From assembly GCF_963676325.1 (NCBI RefSeq), contig NZ_OY781099.1, positions 2,542,001 through 2,606,000 on the forward strand: 64,000 nt of DNA, read 5' to 3'. The notes under the pieces were generated by a model that was not told where the DNA came from, did not search any database, and saw only the letters and a program-made list of their open reading frames with translations. The stretch is from an uncultured Bacteroides sp. GTDB lineage: Bacteria; Bacteroidota; Bacteroidia; Bacteroidales; Bacteroidaceae. Below, one piece after another: positions 44,465 through 55,500 of this stretch. Position 1 is the stretch's first letter. Every line of letters starts with the position of its first letter. The position numbers were made by a program, and so were the translations under genes.

Positions 44465-45220
44465 ATGTTAGCAAAAAGAATCATACCTTGCCTGGATATT
44501 AAAAACGGAACAACCGTAAAAGGTACAAACTTTGTGAACCTGCGTGAAGCCGGCGACCCGGTGGAACTGGGACGTGCATACAGCGAACAAGGAGCCGACG
44601 AGTTGGTATTTCTTGATATCACAGCAAGCCACGAAGGACGAAAGACTTTTACTGACCTGGTGAAACGAGTTGCTGCAAATATCAGCATTCCTTTCACTGT
44701 AGGTGGAGGTATCAATGAATTGCAGGACGTTGACCGTTTGCTTAATGCCGGAGCTGATAAAGTTTCCATTAATTCTTCTGCTATCCGTAACCCACAACTG
44801 ATAAGCGATATTGCAAAGCATTTCGGCTCTCAGGTCTGTGTGGTGGCTATTGATGCCAAAGAACAAAATAATCTTTGGAAATGTTATCTGAACGGAGGAC
44901 GAATTGAGACTGACAAGGAATTGATTTCATGGGCGAAAGAGGCTGCCGACCGTGGAGCCGGAGAGATTCTTTTTACCAGCATGAATCACGACGGAGTGAA
45001 AACAGGATATGCCAATGAAACGCTGGCTCTTTTGTCAGACTCCTTACCTATTCCTATTATTGCATCGGGTGGAGCTGGTGCGATGGAACATTTCAAAGAT
45101 ACATTTACTTTGGGAAAAGCTGATGCCGCTTTGGCAGCAAGCGTTTTTCACTTCGGAGAAATTAAAATTTCCGAATTAAAAGATTATCTTTGTGCACAAG
45201 GAATAACTGTCAGAAAATAA
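44465..45220 (+). CDS. hisF: Imidazole glycerol phosphate synthase, cyclase subunit
   Basis: Pairs with HisH to make imidazole glycerol phosphate and AICAR. A 251-residue half-barrel duplication with Asp11 (IPCLDIKNGTTVKG), FLDITAS, FTVGGGI, the second catalytic Asp in TSMNHDGVKTGY, and IASGGAGAMEHF. Normal length, strong match to the family. Confidence 0.98.
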   Translation: MLAKRIIPCLDIKNGTTVKGTNFVNLREAGDPVELGRAYSEQGADELVFLDITASHEGRKTFTDLVKRVAANISIPFTVGGGINELQDVDRLLNAGADKVSINSSAIRNPQLISDIAKHFGSQVCVVAIDAKEQNNLWKCYLNGGRIETDKELISWAKEAADRGAGEILFTSMNHDGVKTGYANETLALLSDSLPIPIIASGGAGAMEHFKDTFTLGKADAALAASVFHFGEIKISELKDYLCAQGITVRK

Positions 45221-45255
45221 CAAGTTAAATAACTAATTATTAATTATATTACATC

Positions 45256-45852
45256 ATGGATTTAGATTTTAATAAAATGGATGGATTAGTTCCTGCTATT
45301 ATACAAGATAATTTCACTTCAAAAGTTCTGATGCTTGGTTTTATGAATAAGGAGGCTTACGAAAAAACTGTTGCAACCGGACAAGTGACATTCTTCAGCC
45401 GTACAAAGAACAGACTTTGGACTAAAGGAGAAGAAAGCGGTAATTTCCTGAATGTTGTTTCCATCAAGGAGGATTGTGATAAAGACACTTTATTGATTAA
45501 GGTAAATCCTGTAGGACCTGTGTGTCACACCGGTTCAGACACTTGCTGGGATGAAGATAACACTGAAGACATCATGTTTCTAAAGTATTTGCAGGATTTT
45601 ATCAGCAAACGCCATGAGGAAATGCCAGAAAAATCATATACTACTTCTTTATTCAACTCCGGAGTGAACCGCATGGCTCAGAAGGTAGGTGAAGAAGCTG
45701 TAGAAACCGTAATTGAAGCAACAAACGGAACTGACGACCGTTTAATATATGAAGCATCAGATTTGATTTATCACCTGATTGTTCTTCTTACTTCAAAGGG
45801 CTACCGCATTGAAGATCTGGCTCGTGAACTTAAAAAAAGACATAAAGAATAA
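45256..45852 (+). CDS. hisI: Bifunctional phosphoribosyl-AMP cyclohydrolase / phosphoribosyl-ATP pyrophosphatase
   Basis: Carries out steps two and three of histidine synthesis in one chain (HisIE, 198 residues). The N-terminal cyclohydrolase (about 10-105) has VLMLGFMNKEAY, SRTKNRLWTKGEESGN and metal-site CHTGSDTCW. The C-terminal pyrophosphatase (about 108-198) has YTTSLFNSGVNRMAQKVGEEAVETVIEA and EASDLIYHLIVLL. It is 35 bp after hisF and 13 bp before the FtsE-like gene, suggesting read-through. Confidence 0.97.
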   Translation: MDLDFNKMDGLVPAIIQDNFTSKVLMLGFMNKEAYEKTVATGQVTFFSRTKNRLWTKGEESGNFLNVVSIKEDCDKDTLLIKVNPVGPVCHTGSDTCWDEDNTEDIMFLKYLQDFISKRHEEMPEKSYTTSLFNSGVNRMAQKVGEEAVETVIEATNGTDDRLIYEASDLIYHLIVLLTSKGYRIEDLARELKKRHKE

Positions 45853-45865
45853 AAGCTAAAAAAAT

Positions 45866-46666
45866 ATGAGCGAAACACTCATCAACTATCAGAATGTAGA
45901 AATTGCCCAGCAGGATAACTGGTTGCTTAATAACGTAAATATGCAACTGCGCTCCGGCGATTTCTTATATATAATAGGTAAGGTAGGCTCTGGAAAAACC
46001 AGTCTGCTGAAAACTATTTATGGAGAATTGAGTATCGTTTCAGGAGAAGCAGAAGTTTTAGGAAATAATCTACGGACTATTAAACGAAAAAACATTCCGC
46101 AACTAAGACGAAAGTTGGGAATTGTATTTCAGGATTTTCAGTTACTCACAGATCGTTCTATATGCGACAATCTTGAGTTTGTGCTACGTGCTACCGGCTG
46201 GAAAAACAAACAGGAAATAAAAGATCGGATAGCCGATGTTTTAGAAAAGGTGGGAATGTCTGACAAAGGGAATAAACTTCCCAATGAGCTTTCCGGTGGA
46301 GAGCAACAGCGCATTGTTATTGCAAGAGCTATACTAAACTCTCCTGCTATTATCCTGGCCGACGAACCAACTGGAAATCTGGATTCAGAAACAGGGAGAA
46401 AGATTGTAGAGCTGCTTCATAACATTAGCCGCGATGGATCTTCCGTGATTATGACAACACATAATATTCAATTGCTTAAAGAATTTCCGGGATTAGTTCT
46501 AAGATGTAAAAACAATGAATTACAGGATGTAACTCAGGAGTTTTACAAAGAAGCTAACACTCAGGAACATAAAGAGCTAGAGAATAAGAATGATAAAGAA
46601 CTAATCTTAGAAACGACTTGCTCGCAAGCCGAATTTGTAAGTGAAGAGGATACGGATAAAGAATAA
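45866..46666 (+). CDS. ftsE: FtsE-like ABC ATPase
   Basis: An ATP-binding subunit most like FtsE, which with FtsX controls cell-wall hydrolases at the division site. Of 266 residues, Walker A is GKVGSGKTS (38-46), the signature ELSGGEQQR, Walker B IILADEPTGNLD and the switch His in TTHNIQL. After about residue 222 there is an acidic, Glu/Lys/Asn-rich tail of some 44 residues that standard FtsE lacks. No ftsX-like gene is beside it, so the partner must be elsewhere. The LolC/E-like gene at 58-59 kb is not in this operon. FtsE or LolD-type assignment is from the ATPase core. Confidence 0.85.
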   Translation: MSETLINYQNVEIAQQDNWLLNNVNMQLRSGDFLYIIGKVGSGKTSLLKTIYGELSIVSGEAEVLGNNLRTIKRKNIPQLRRKLGIVFQDFQLLTDRSICDNLEFVLRATGWKNKQEIKDRIADVLEKVGMSDKGNKLPNELSGGEQQRIVIARAILNSPAIILADEPTGNLDSETGRKIVELLHNISRDGSSVIMTTHNIQLLKEFPGLVLRCKNNELQDVTQEFYKEANTQEHKELENKNDKELILETTCSQAEFVSEEDTDKE

Positions 46667-46691
46667 ATAATAATTTAATAGTGTAAAGAAG

Positions 46692-48011
46692 ATGAAAGTT
46701 TTAAAGTTTGGAGGTACTTCCGTTGGTTCTGCCGAACGGATGAAAGAGGTAGCCAAATTAATAACAGATGGTGAAAAGAAGATTGTAGTGCTTTCAGCAA
46801 TGTCAGGCACAACAAATACTTTAGTTGAAATTTCGGATTACTTGTATAAAAAGAATCCGGAAGGTGCTAATGAGATTATCAACAAGTTGGAGAAAAAATA
46901 TAAACAACACGTTGATGAACTTTATTCTACTGCTGAATATAAACAGAAAGGACTTGAAATTATAAAATCTCATTTTGATTATATTCGTTCTTACACCAAA
47001 GATCTATTTACACTTTTTGAAGAGAAAGTAGTTCTTGCTCAGGGTGAATTGATTTCTACTGCAATGGTAAACAATTATCTTTGCGAGTGTGGAGTGAAAT
47101 CTATTTTACTTCCTGCTTTAGAATTTATGCGTACAGACAAAAACGCTGAACCGGATCCTACTTATATTAAAGAAAAACTTCAGATTCAGTTAGAACTTTC
47201 CCCTGATGCTGAAATTTATATCACTCAAGGTTTCATTTGCCGCAATGCTTATGGCGAAATTGATAACTTGCAACGTGGAGGTAGTGACTATACCGCTTCA
47301 TTGATAGGTGCAGCTGTTAAAGCTTCTGAGATTCAGATCTGGACAGATATTGACGGTCTTCACAACAATGACCCTCGCGTAGTTGATAAAACAACTCCTG
47401 TACGTCAGTTACACTTTGAAGAAGCTGCCGAATTAGCTTATTTTGGTGCTAAGATTCTTCACCCCACTTGCGTGCAACCTGCGAAATACGGAAATATTCC
47501 GGTTCGCTTATTAAATACAATGGAACCTAGTGCTCCTGGTACTTTAATCTCTAACGAAACTGAAAAGGATAAGATTAAGGCTGTAGCAGCAAAAGACAAT
47601 ATCACTGCTATCAAGATTAAATCCAGCCGTATGTTGCTTGCACACGGATTCCTTCGCAAAGTTTTCGAGATCTTTGAAAGCTATCAGACATCAATTGATA
47701 TGGTTTGTACTTCAGAAGTTGGAGTTTCCGTTTCTATTGATAATACAAAACACTTACCGGAAATTCTTGATGACCTGAAGAAATATGGTACAGTAACCAT
47801 TGATAAGGATATGTGTATTATCTGCGTAGTAGGAGATTTAGAATGGGAAAATGTAGGATTCGAGGCTACTGCTCTTGATGCAATGCGTAACATTCCGGTT
47901 CGTATGATTTCTTTCGGAGGCAGTAATTACAATATTTCATTCCTTATCCGGGAATCTGATAAAAAAGAAGCACTACAAGCTCTAAGTAATGTTCTGTTCA
48001 ACAATAAATAA
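46692..48011 (+). CDS. lysC: Aspartate kinase, monofunctional
   Basis: Phosphorylates aspartate, the first step toward lysine/diaminopimelate, threonine and methionine. The 439-residue protein has the amino-acid kinase domain (KFGGTSVGSAERM, VLSAMSGTTNTL, LQRGGSDYTASLIG, WTDIDGLHNNDPRVV, YFGAKILHP). Two C-terminal ACT domains (IKIKSSRMLLAHGFLRKVF; VCTSEVGVSVSID; ICVVGDLE) probably give feedback control. It lies 10 bp before lysA, which uses the same pathway. Confidence 0.96.
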   Translation: MKVLKFGGTSVGSAERMKEVAKLITDGEKKIVVLSAMSGTTNTLVEISDYLYKKNPEGANEIINKLEKKYKQHVDELYSTAEYKQKGLEIIKSHFDYIRSYTKDLFTLFEEKVVLAQGELISTAMVNNYLCECGVKSILLPALEFMRTDKNAEPDPTYIKEKLQIQLELSPDAEIYITQGFICRNAYGEIDNLQRGGSDYTASLIGAAVKASEIQIWTDIDGLHNNDPRVVDKTTPVRQLHFEEAAELAYFGAKILHPTCVQPAKYGNIPVRLLNTMEPSAPGTLISNETEKDKIKAVAAKDNITAIKIKSSRMLLAHGFLRKVFEIFESYQTSIDMVCTSEVGVSVSIDNTKHLPEILDDLKKYGTVTIDKDMCIICVVGDLEWENVGFEATALDAMRNIPVRMISFGGSNYNISFLIRESDKKEALQALSNVLFNNK

Positions 48012-48021
48012 GAAATAAGAT

Positions 48022-49185
48022 ATGAAAGGGACTTTCCCAATAAATAAATTCCGTGAGATAGAAACACCATTCTATTTTTACGATACTAAAATATTACGGG
48101 ATACACTTAATTGCGTAAACAACGAGGCTAAGAAATACGGTAATTATATTGTTCACTACGCTGTTAAGGCTAATGCTAATTCAAAAGTTCTTTCTATTAT
48201 CCGTGAGAACTATCTGGGAGCCGACTGCGTTAGTGGAGGTGAAATCCGTGCTGCAATAAAAGCCGGTTTCCCTGCTTCAAAGATTGTATTTGCCGGAGTA
48301 GGAAAAGCTGACTGGGAAATTAATCTAGGATTAGATTATGGCATTTTCTGCTTTAACGTTGAATCAATACCTGAACTGGAAGTGATTAATGAACTTGCTG
48401 GTGCAAAAGGTAAAATTGCTTCAATTGCTTTACGTATTAATCCGAATGTAGGTGCTCATACGCATGCTAATATTACTACCGGACTGAAAGAAAATAAGTT
48501 TGGTATCAATATGGAGGACATGGATGATGTACTTGACAGAGTAAATGTTCTTCCTAATGTAAAATTGTTAGGATTGCATTTCCATATTGGTTCACAGATT
48601 CTTGATATGGGTGATTTTGTAGGACTTTGTAATCGTGTAAACGAGATACAGGAACACATGTACAAACGCCGTATTATCGTAGAACATATTAATGTTGGCG
48701 GAGGTTTAGGTATTGATTACCAACATCCAAACAGACAACCAATCCCTGATTTTGCTGCATACTTCTCTACATTCCACAAACATTTGAAATTAAGATCGTC
48801 ACAAACATTGCATTTTGAGTTGGGACGTTCAATTGTGGGCCAGTGCGGAAGTCTTATCAGCAAGGTATTATACATCAAACAAGGAGCAAATAAGCAATTT
48901 GCAATTCTTGATGGTGGAATGACAGATTTAATCAGACCAGCATTGTATCAGGCTTATCATAAGATTGAAAATATCACTTCTGAAGAGCCGGTAGAAAAAT
49001 ATGATGTAGTTGGACCAATCTGCGAATCTTCCGATGTATTTGGAAAAGCATTCGACCTGAATAAAGCTAAACGAGGAGATTTATTCGCACTTCGTTCCGC
49101 CGGTGCTTACGGTGAGATTATGGCATCAGGATATAATTGCAGAGCACTTCCTCAAGGATATACTTCAGATGAACTGATGATGTAA
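48022..49185 (+). CDS. lysA: Diaminopimelate decarboxylase
   Basis: A PLP enzyme that converts meso-diaminopimelate to lysine. A 387-residue alanine-racemase-type barrel with the PLP Lys49 (HYAVKAN), ADCVSGGEI, LGLHFHIGSQI, NVGGGLGIDY, ELGRSIVG and, in the C-terminal sheet domain, GPICESSDVFG with the active-site Cys. It pairs with lysC; the terminator at 49203 ends the unit. Confidence 0.96.
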   Translation: MKGTFPINKFREIETPFYFYDTKILRDTLNCVNNEAKKYGNYIVHYAVKANANSKVLSIIRENYLGADCVSGGEIRAAIKAGFPASKIVFAGVGKADWEINLGLDYGIFCFNVESIPELEVINELAGAKGKIASIALRINPNVGAHTHANITTGLKENKFGINMEDMDDVLDRVNVLPNVKLLGLHFHIGSQILDMGDFVGLCNRVNEIQEHMYKRRIIVEHINVGGGLGIDYQHPNRQPIPDFAAYFSTFHKHLKLRSSQTLHFELGRSIVGQCGSLISKVLYIKQGANKQFAILDGGMTDLIRPALYQAYHKIENITSEEPVEKYDVVGPICESSDVFGKAFDLNKAKRGDLFALRSAGAYGEIMASGYNCRALPQGYTSDELMM

Positions 49186-49202
49186 CTTAAAAGAGATCAG
49201 TG

Positions 49203-49234
49203 AAAAGGGATGGGCCAAGGTTCATCCCTTTTTT
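49203..49234 (+). terminator. Terminator after lysA
   Basis: Stem AAAGGGATG / CATCCCTTT (49204-49212 and 49223-49231) followed by a run of T to 49234. Confidence 0.9.
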
Positions 49235-49349
49235 ATTAAGTATCAGGTGCTGAAAGATGGAAAATATTATGTTGCAAAAAACAAATACAATAGATACTAT
49301 TTCCAATATTTAGATTAATTTTGCAGCAACAAAAAACAGATAATACGCA

Positions 49350-50519
49350 ATGAACTTATTTACCTTTAATATAGTTGAGATTATATTATTATCCTCAGTT
49401 GGATTGTTCCTGATAATACAAGCAATCTACTATTTCAGCTTATACAATCAGTTACATATACATAACAAGGCTGCTAATGATGGCGATTTGATTTATGAAA
49501 CTGAATATCCCCCAATATCAGTAATTATCAGTGCACGCAATGAATCGGAGAATCTGCAAAAGTATTTGCCCTATGTTCTGGAACAAGATTATCCTGAGTT
49601 TGAGGTTATCGTTATCAATGATGGTTCTACCGATGAAAGTGAAGATGTTCTTTCTGTATTCGAAGAGAAGTATACCAACCTGTATCACACCTTTACTCCT
49701 GACGGGGCTCGCTACATAAGCAGAAAAAAATTAGCTGTCACACTGGGTATTAAAGCCAGCAAGCATAACTGGTTGGTCTTTACTGATGCAGATTGCCGTC
49801 CGGCAAGTAATGACTGGTTAAAACTGATGGCCAGAAACTTTTCTCCACGAACAGATATTGTGCTGGGATATAGTGCCTATGAACAAGAAAAGGGATGGTT
49901 TCAGCGTAAAGTGGCCTTCAGTAATCTGTTTATGTCCATGCGTTACCTGGGATTTGCTTTAATAGACAAACCATACATGGGTATTGGTCGGAACATGGCT
50001 TACCGCAAAGAACTATTCTTTAAGAACAAAGGTTTTTCTTCTCATCTGAACCTGCAACGTGGCGACGATGACTTGTTTATTAATGAGGCTGCAACTCCTT
50101 TTAATACCAGAGTAGAAACATCTCCCGATGCTGTTATCAGAATGGAACCGGCATATAGCTTTAAAAGCTGGAAAGAAGACAAGGTCAGCTACCTTGCTAC
50201 TTCGCACTATTATCATGGATTGCAGAGATACTGGCTGGGATTCGAGACTACATCACGTTTGCTATTCATCGCTGCAATAATTGCGGCAATTGTAGTAGGC
50301 GCCATTAATATGCAATGGATTGTTCTGGGTGTTGCTGTGCTTGCATATATCCTCCGTTACGTTATGCAAGCAATTATTATAAACCAGACAGCCGCTGACT
50401 TTGGTGAAAAGAAATATTATCTGACTCTTCCTCTCTTCGATATTATACAACCACTGGATGTACTGAATTTCAAGCTATTCAGAAAGATTCGCGGGAAAGC
50501 TGATTACATGAAAAGATAA
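49350..50519 (+). CDS. Membrane-anchored family 2 glycosyltransferase
   Basis: Transfers a sugar from a nucleotide donor in cell-envelope glycan synthesis; the acceptor is unknown. Of 389 residues, an N-terminal membrane helix (about 8-30) precedes a GT-A domain (about 50-280), with ISARNESENL, VIVINDGSTDES and the metal-binding FTDADCRP. An LQRGDDDLFINEA acidic motif and two C-terminal membrane helices (LLFIAAIIAAIVVGAI; VLGVAVLAYILRYVM) follow. It has its own upstream gap after the lysA terminator. Its last 41 bases overlap the 3' end of the convergent sensor kinase gene. Confidence 0.9.
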   Translation: MNLFTFNIVEIILLSSVGLFLIIQAIYYFSLYNQLHIHNKAANDGDLIYETEYPPISVIISARNESENLQKYLPYVLEQDYPEFEVIVINDGSTDESEDVLSVFEEKYTNLYHTFTPDGARYISRKKLAVTLGIKASKHNWLVFTDADCRPASNDWLKLMARNFSPRTDIVLGYSAYEQEKGWFQRKVAFSNLFMSMRYLGFALIDKPYMGIGRNMAYRKELFFKNKGFSSHLNLQRGDDDLFINEAATPFNTRVETSPDAVIRMEPAYSFKSWKEDKVSYLATSHYYHGLQRYWLGFETTSRLLFIAAIIAAIVVGAINMQWIVLGVAVLAYILRYVMQAIIINQTAADFGEKKYYLTLPLFDIIQPLDVLNFKLFRKIRGKADYMKR

Positions 50520-51831
50520 CGGAAAACTTAGTATACTTATTTAATTCCGAAACGATATCAATCTTAGCTCCATAGATAGAGAAGATTTTAAATGACAAGC
50601 TTAGGCCTATTCCATTACCGGAATAGGCTCTTGTATTTGTAGCCCGATAAAAAGACTGAAAAATCTTGTCTACTTCATCCTTTGGTATTCCAATCCCGTA
50701 GTCTTTAATCTCAACTATGATCTTTTCATCAGATCTGAATAGTCTGACATCGACCATATCCTTTGAATATTTGCAGGCGTTGGTTATTATATTCAGAAAA
50801 GCAACTCTCAAAAGGTAAGGATTGGCTTTTATCTGATACTGATTTTCAGGCTTTTCAAAAGAATAATTAATTCGTTTATTATTGTCAGTCAATTGCTGTA
50901 TCAGATCATTCAGAGAAACTGTTTCCACTGAATTTTTAAGAAGTTCCTCATCCTGATGAGACAAAAACAATAGTTCCCTGGTAAGTTGGGATATTCTTTT
51001 ACTTTCAGTAAATATGCGTTCCAGTGCCTTTTGATATTCAGCAACAGAGCGTTCCTTTAGCAAGGTAATTTCACATTCTCCCTGAATGGCTGTTATTGGA
51101 TTGTTTAATTCATGAGAAGCATTGGATATAAATGATTTCTCAGACTGGAAAGCAGAATCAATCCTATCAAGCATTTCATTCAACGTGCTGGTAAGCTGAT
51201 CCAACTCATCCTTATTGGAGGATGTTTTTAAGCGCATTTTCAGATTATTACCACGTATTCTTTTCAGTTCATCGAGTATCTGGTGCAACGGTGCAATTAT
51301 CCTGCTGGAATATACGCGACCGGTTATGTATATCAATACAGAACTAAAAAGCAAAAGCAGAATCATAAGTATCCATAAGTGCTGATGAATTCTTTCTCCA
51401 TAAGTATTCTGAGACAGAACAATTGCAATAAAATTACCTTGATTGTCAGGATAATATAAAGCAACTCCTACTTGATCGTCGTATTTAAAATGAATCAATG
51501 AGCCAGTTAGCAAACTATTCACCTGCTTTGGGGTAAGGTATTTATTTAATGTCCCCTTTACAAAGGAAAGACTGTCAGTATTAAATAATATCTCTTCTGC
51601 ATTAGGCAATAATTCATCATACTTTTGTTCTATTATTTTATATGTACGAGAATCGACTTCATCTTTCTCCCAATGTTTCTGCGCTGTAAGATTTACCTTC
51701 TCGACCAACAATGAATCGAATACTTTATCAATATAATGGGACATAAAGAAATAAAAGACAATAATGACTAAGGTTATAATACAGACTGTAACCGTAGTGT
51801 AAAACATAGCTATCTTATGCCCTATTTTCAT
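50479..51831 (-). CDS. Sensor histidine kinase of the metal-efflux locus
   Basis: An inner-membrane sensor of 450 residues: helix at about 10-30, periplasmic domain to about 150, second helix about 153-172, HAMP, then the kinase. His240 lies in FISNASHELNNPIT; the ATPase domain has NIITNACKYSKD, DYGIGIP and GNGIGLSL. It is 12 bp downstream of its response regulator. Gene order (TolC-adaptor-RND-regulator-kinase) is that of CusRS/CzcRS-type systems, so it probably senses a metal cation in the periplasm. It overlaps the glycosyltransferase gene tail by 41 bp on the opposite strand. Confidence 0.92.
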   Translation of the reverse strand: MKIGHKIAMFYTTVTVCIITLVIIVFYFFMSHYIDKVFDSLLVEKVNLTAQKHWEKDEVDSRTYKIIEQKYDELLPNAEEILFNTDSLSFVKGTLNKYLTPKQVNSLLTGSLIHFKYDDQVGVALYYPDNQGNFIAIVLSQNTYGERIHQHLWILMILLLLFSSVLIYITGRVYSSRIIAPLHQILDELKRIRGNNLKMRLKTSSNKDELDQLTSTLNEMLDRIDSAFQSEKSFISNASHELNNPITAIQGECEITLLKERSVAEYQKALERIFTESKRISQLTRELLFLSHQDEELLKNSVETVSLNDLIQQLTDNNKRINYSFEKPENQYQIKANPYLLRVAFLNIITNACKYSKDMVDVRLFRSDEKIIVEIKDYGIGIPKDEVDKIFQSFYRATNTRAYSGNGIGLSLSFKIFSIYGAKIDIVSELNKYTKFSVIFSCNQLSRESF

Positions 51832-51843
51832 AATCCCATTCTA

Positions 51844-52524
51844 TTATTGCGCATCCATTATATATCCCATTCCTACTACTGTATGAATAAGTTTATTATC
51901 AAATGCTTTATCAATCTTTGTACGCAGATAATTCACATAAACGTCAACTACATTGGTATTTGTATCAAAGTTCTTGTCCCATACATCTTTCAGAAGAACA
52001 GAGCGGCTAAGCATCACTCCCTGATGGGTCATAAAATATTCAAGCAAGCGGTATTCCTTAACAGTCAGTTCCATTTCAAGCTCCCCGCGTTTCGCTTTTC
52101 TGGTAACACAATTCAAAGTAAGGTCTCCACAAGTAAGGCTGCCTATAAGCTCATCACCGTTTGACCGGCGAAGCAGTGCCTTTATTCTGGCCTCCAGCTC
52201 CTGAAAACTGAAAGGCTTAACCAGATAATCGTCGGCTCCTGCCTCCAGTCCGTTTACAATATCGTCAGTAGTGCCCAAGGCTGTGAGCATAATTACGGAG
52301 GATTGGAATCCATAATTCTGACGATAAAGTTTGCACAGTTCAAGACCATTCATTCCAGGCATAATGATGTCAAGAATCAATAGCTGAAACTGATCCTTAC
52401 GAATTAGTTCCCATCCCTCAACGCCATCATGAGCCACACAAACTTCATGTCCGAATTCAACTAGCCCTCTTTCTATAAAAGAAGCTATGTTTATTTCATC
52501 TTCAACCAAAATTATTCTGGCCAT
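51844..52524 (-). CDS. OmpR-family response regulator
   Basis: A 226-residue transcription factor. The receiver domain has the acidic pocket VEDE, phospho-Asp52 (LLILDIIMPG), TALGTTDD and Lys103 (YLVKPFS). The C-terminal winged helix (about 128-225) has LTVKEYRLLEYFMTHQGVMLSRS and VDVYVNYLRTKID. It lies 35 bp after the RND pump gene and before its kinase. It likely activates the efflux operon from a promoter upstream of the TolC-like gene. Confidence 0.95.
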   Translation of the reverse strand: MARIILVEDEINIASFIERGLVEFGHEVCVAHDGVEGWELIRKDQFQLLILDIIMPGMNGLELCKLYRQNYGFQSSVIMLTALGTTDDIVNGLEAGADDYLVKPFSFQELEARIKALLRRSNGDELIGSLTCGDLTLNCVTRKAKRGELEMELTVKEYRLLEYFMTHQGVMLSRSVLLKDVWDKNFDTNTNVVDVYVNYLRTKIDKAFDNKLIHTVVGMGYIMDAQ

Positions 52525-52559
52525 ATTGTTTTTAGATTATATTATCACAAAGATAATTA

Positions 52560-55500
52560 TTATAATCGTCTTTGATGCAAGTTTCCTTTTTCATCATATA
52601 ACATTTTCTTGTACACCAACTCAACCATAAGCGGGAATACAAACAATGTGAAGAAAGTTGCCCCTACCAATCCGCCAATAATTACAATTGCCAACGGACG
52701 CTGAGACTCGGAACCTATACCATGACTCATGGCAGCAGGCATTAATCCGATAGCCGCCATAGCTGCGGTCATAACAACAGGCCGTATTCTTGAGCGCATT
52801 CCCCGCTTCACAGCCTCCTCCAGCGGATACTTTTTCTTTATATTCTCCTTTATATCCGATATCATAATCACACCATTCTGTATACAAATACCAAACAGCG
52901 CTATAAAACCGATACCCGCAGAAATAGAGAAATTGAAATGCGTAACAAGCAAAGCCACAATTCCCCCCACGGCTGCAAATGGCACATTCAGTAACACCAG
53001 TCCGGCATCACGGGCATTGGAGAATAACACGAAAAGAATAATAAAGATAATGGCTATACTAATAGGAACCACCTGAGCAAGTCTGTTTGACGCTCGTTGC
53101 TGATTCTCAAAATCGCCGGTCCATTTAAGTGAATAGCCGTCAGGTAAATGAACGGAAGCTTTTACTTTTCTTTGCGCTTCGGACACAGCAGTTCCCATGT
53201 CTCTTCCACGAATAGAGAACTTCACCGCACAGAAACGGGCATGATTATCACGGAAAATAATTAAAGGCCCTGTTATTGTTCGTATCTCGGCCAGTTCTTT
53301 AATCGGAATCATTGAACCATCCATTGCCGGAACCAGAATCTTACCTATCGCTTCTTCATTCTGACGGAAGTTGGGACTATACCGAACCACAATATTAAAT
53401 TTCCGTTCATCTTCATAAAGCAATGAAGCCGACTTCCCCCCTATCGCCATCTCTATTATAGACTGCACATCTTCTTTAGCAACTCCATAGCGGGCAAGCA
53501 TCTTTTCATTCAATTCTATTCTAAGTTCTGGTTGTCCGATGTTACGAATGACACCCAAATCTTCAATGCCTTTCACAGTTGACAGTATTTTGCTTATCTC
53601 AACAGCTTTCTTTTCAGATTTATAGAGATCCTTTCCGAATACTTTTACGGCAATTGAACCTTTTACCCCACTGGCAGCCTCTTCCACATTATCAGTGATA
53701 GGTTGCGAGAAGTTAAAGTCCGTACCGGGATACACTGAAAGTTTTTCCTGCATCTTTTCAATAAGTTCAGCTTTGGTGAGTCCACTCTTCCACTCTTTCT
53801 CAGGATATATATCCACAAAGAACTCAATATTGTAGAAACCTGTGGCATCCGTTCCATCATTAGGACGTCCGGTCTGTGAAAGCACTTGCCGCACTTCAGG
53901 AAAGGAAGCAAGTTCTTTGCGCATCTTGTTTGCAAGAGTCACAGACTCATTGAGCGAGATACTTTGCGGCAGTGTTGCACGAATATAAATAGATCCTTCA
54001 TTGAGCTGAGGCAGGAACTCCGTACCTAATAAAGTAAACGATGCTAATCCGGCGAGGGCAATACTTGTTGCCAATACAATTGTCAGCTTCTTATGCAGGC
54101 AACATTTTTCAAAGAAAGCCGAAAACTTGTCATTTATATACTTAACAAATTTATTGTCTTTCTCACGTACGTTCTTCTTCAATAGCATGGAAGAAAGAAC
54201 CGGAACCAATGTCAGCGTAAAGATCAGTGCGCCCAGCAATGCGAAACCAAGTGTGAACGCCAATGGTGAGAACATCTTCCCTTCAACCTTCTGGAATGAA
54301 AAGATAGGAAGAAGCGCTGTGATGATGATCAGTTTAGAGAAGAATACAGCTTTACCTTTTTCCTTTGCCGTGGTTCTTATTAATCCCATTTTCGACATGC
54401 GATTAAACGTAGGCATACCTACTGCCCTGGCTCGCGCATCTAAGGCGACAAACAATCCTTCCACCATTACCACCGCCCCATCAGTGATAATACCAAAGTC
54501 TATTGCTCCCATGGAGAGTAGATTGGCCGACATTCCCATGAGATTGAGGCAGATAAAGGCGAACAACAGTGCTAATGGAATAACTATGGAAACTATAACC
54601 GTTGTCCGCCAATCTGCCATAAAAATTAAAACAATGAAGGTAACCAACAGCATCCCTTCAATAAGATTATGCATTACCGTGTGAACCGCCAGATTAACTA
54701 AGTTCTCGCGATCATAGAAAGGTACTATTTCAACATCTTTAGGAAGTATATTTTTATTAATTTCATTTACTTTTGCTTTCAGGTCAGCAATCACTGCACC
54801 GGGATTTTCACCTTTACGCATAATAACTATCCCCTCAACCACGTCATTCTCTGCCAGACGACCAACTTGTCCTAAGCGTGGCAAATATGACTCGTGAACG
54901 TCGGCCAGATGTCTTACAAGGATTGGAGTCCCTTTTACATTCTTGACAACGATGTTCCTTATCTCATCCAGATTATTTATAAGACCAATACCACGAACCA
55001 CATAAGCCTGTGAACTCTTGGTAATAACATCACCACCAACATTTATATTACTTTTGGCAATGGCATTATACAGTTCAAGAGAGGTAATGCCATAGTTTCT
55101 AAGCTGATTGGGATTAACACTGACCTCGAAGGTCTTTACTTCCCCGCCAAAACTAACAATATCTGCCACACCGGGCACAGAGCGTATGTTGCGTTCAATA
55201 ACCCAATCCTGAATAGTCTTCAGCTCTCTGGCATCACGGGTTTTGCTGCGAAGAGTGTATCGATAGATTTCTCCTGTAGGGCCGGATATAGGCTGAACAT
55301 TGGGTTTTACGCCATCGGGAAGATCGGCATCGCCAATAAGATTGATTACTTGCTGACGGGCAAAATTATCATCTACATGATCGTCGAACATTACATTGAT
55401 TACCGACAAGCCAAACAGCGTGGTACTACGAATATCGGTCTTCTTCTGGACTGAATTCATGGATATTTCCAGAGGAATGGTGATAAATTTTTCAACTTCC

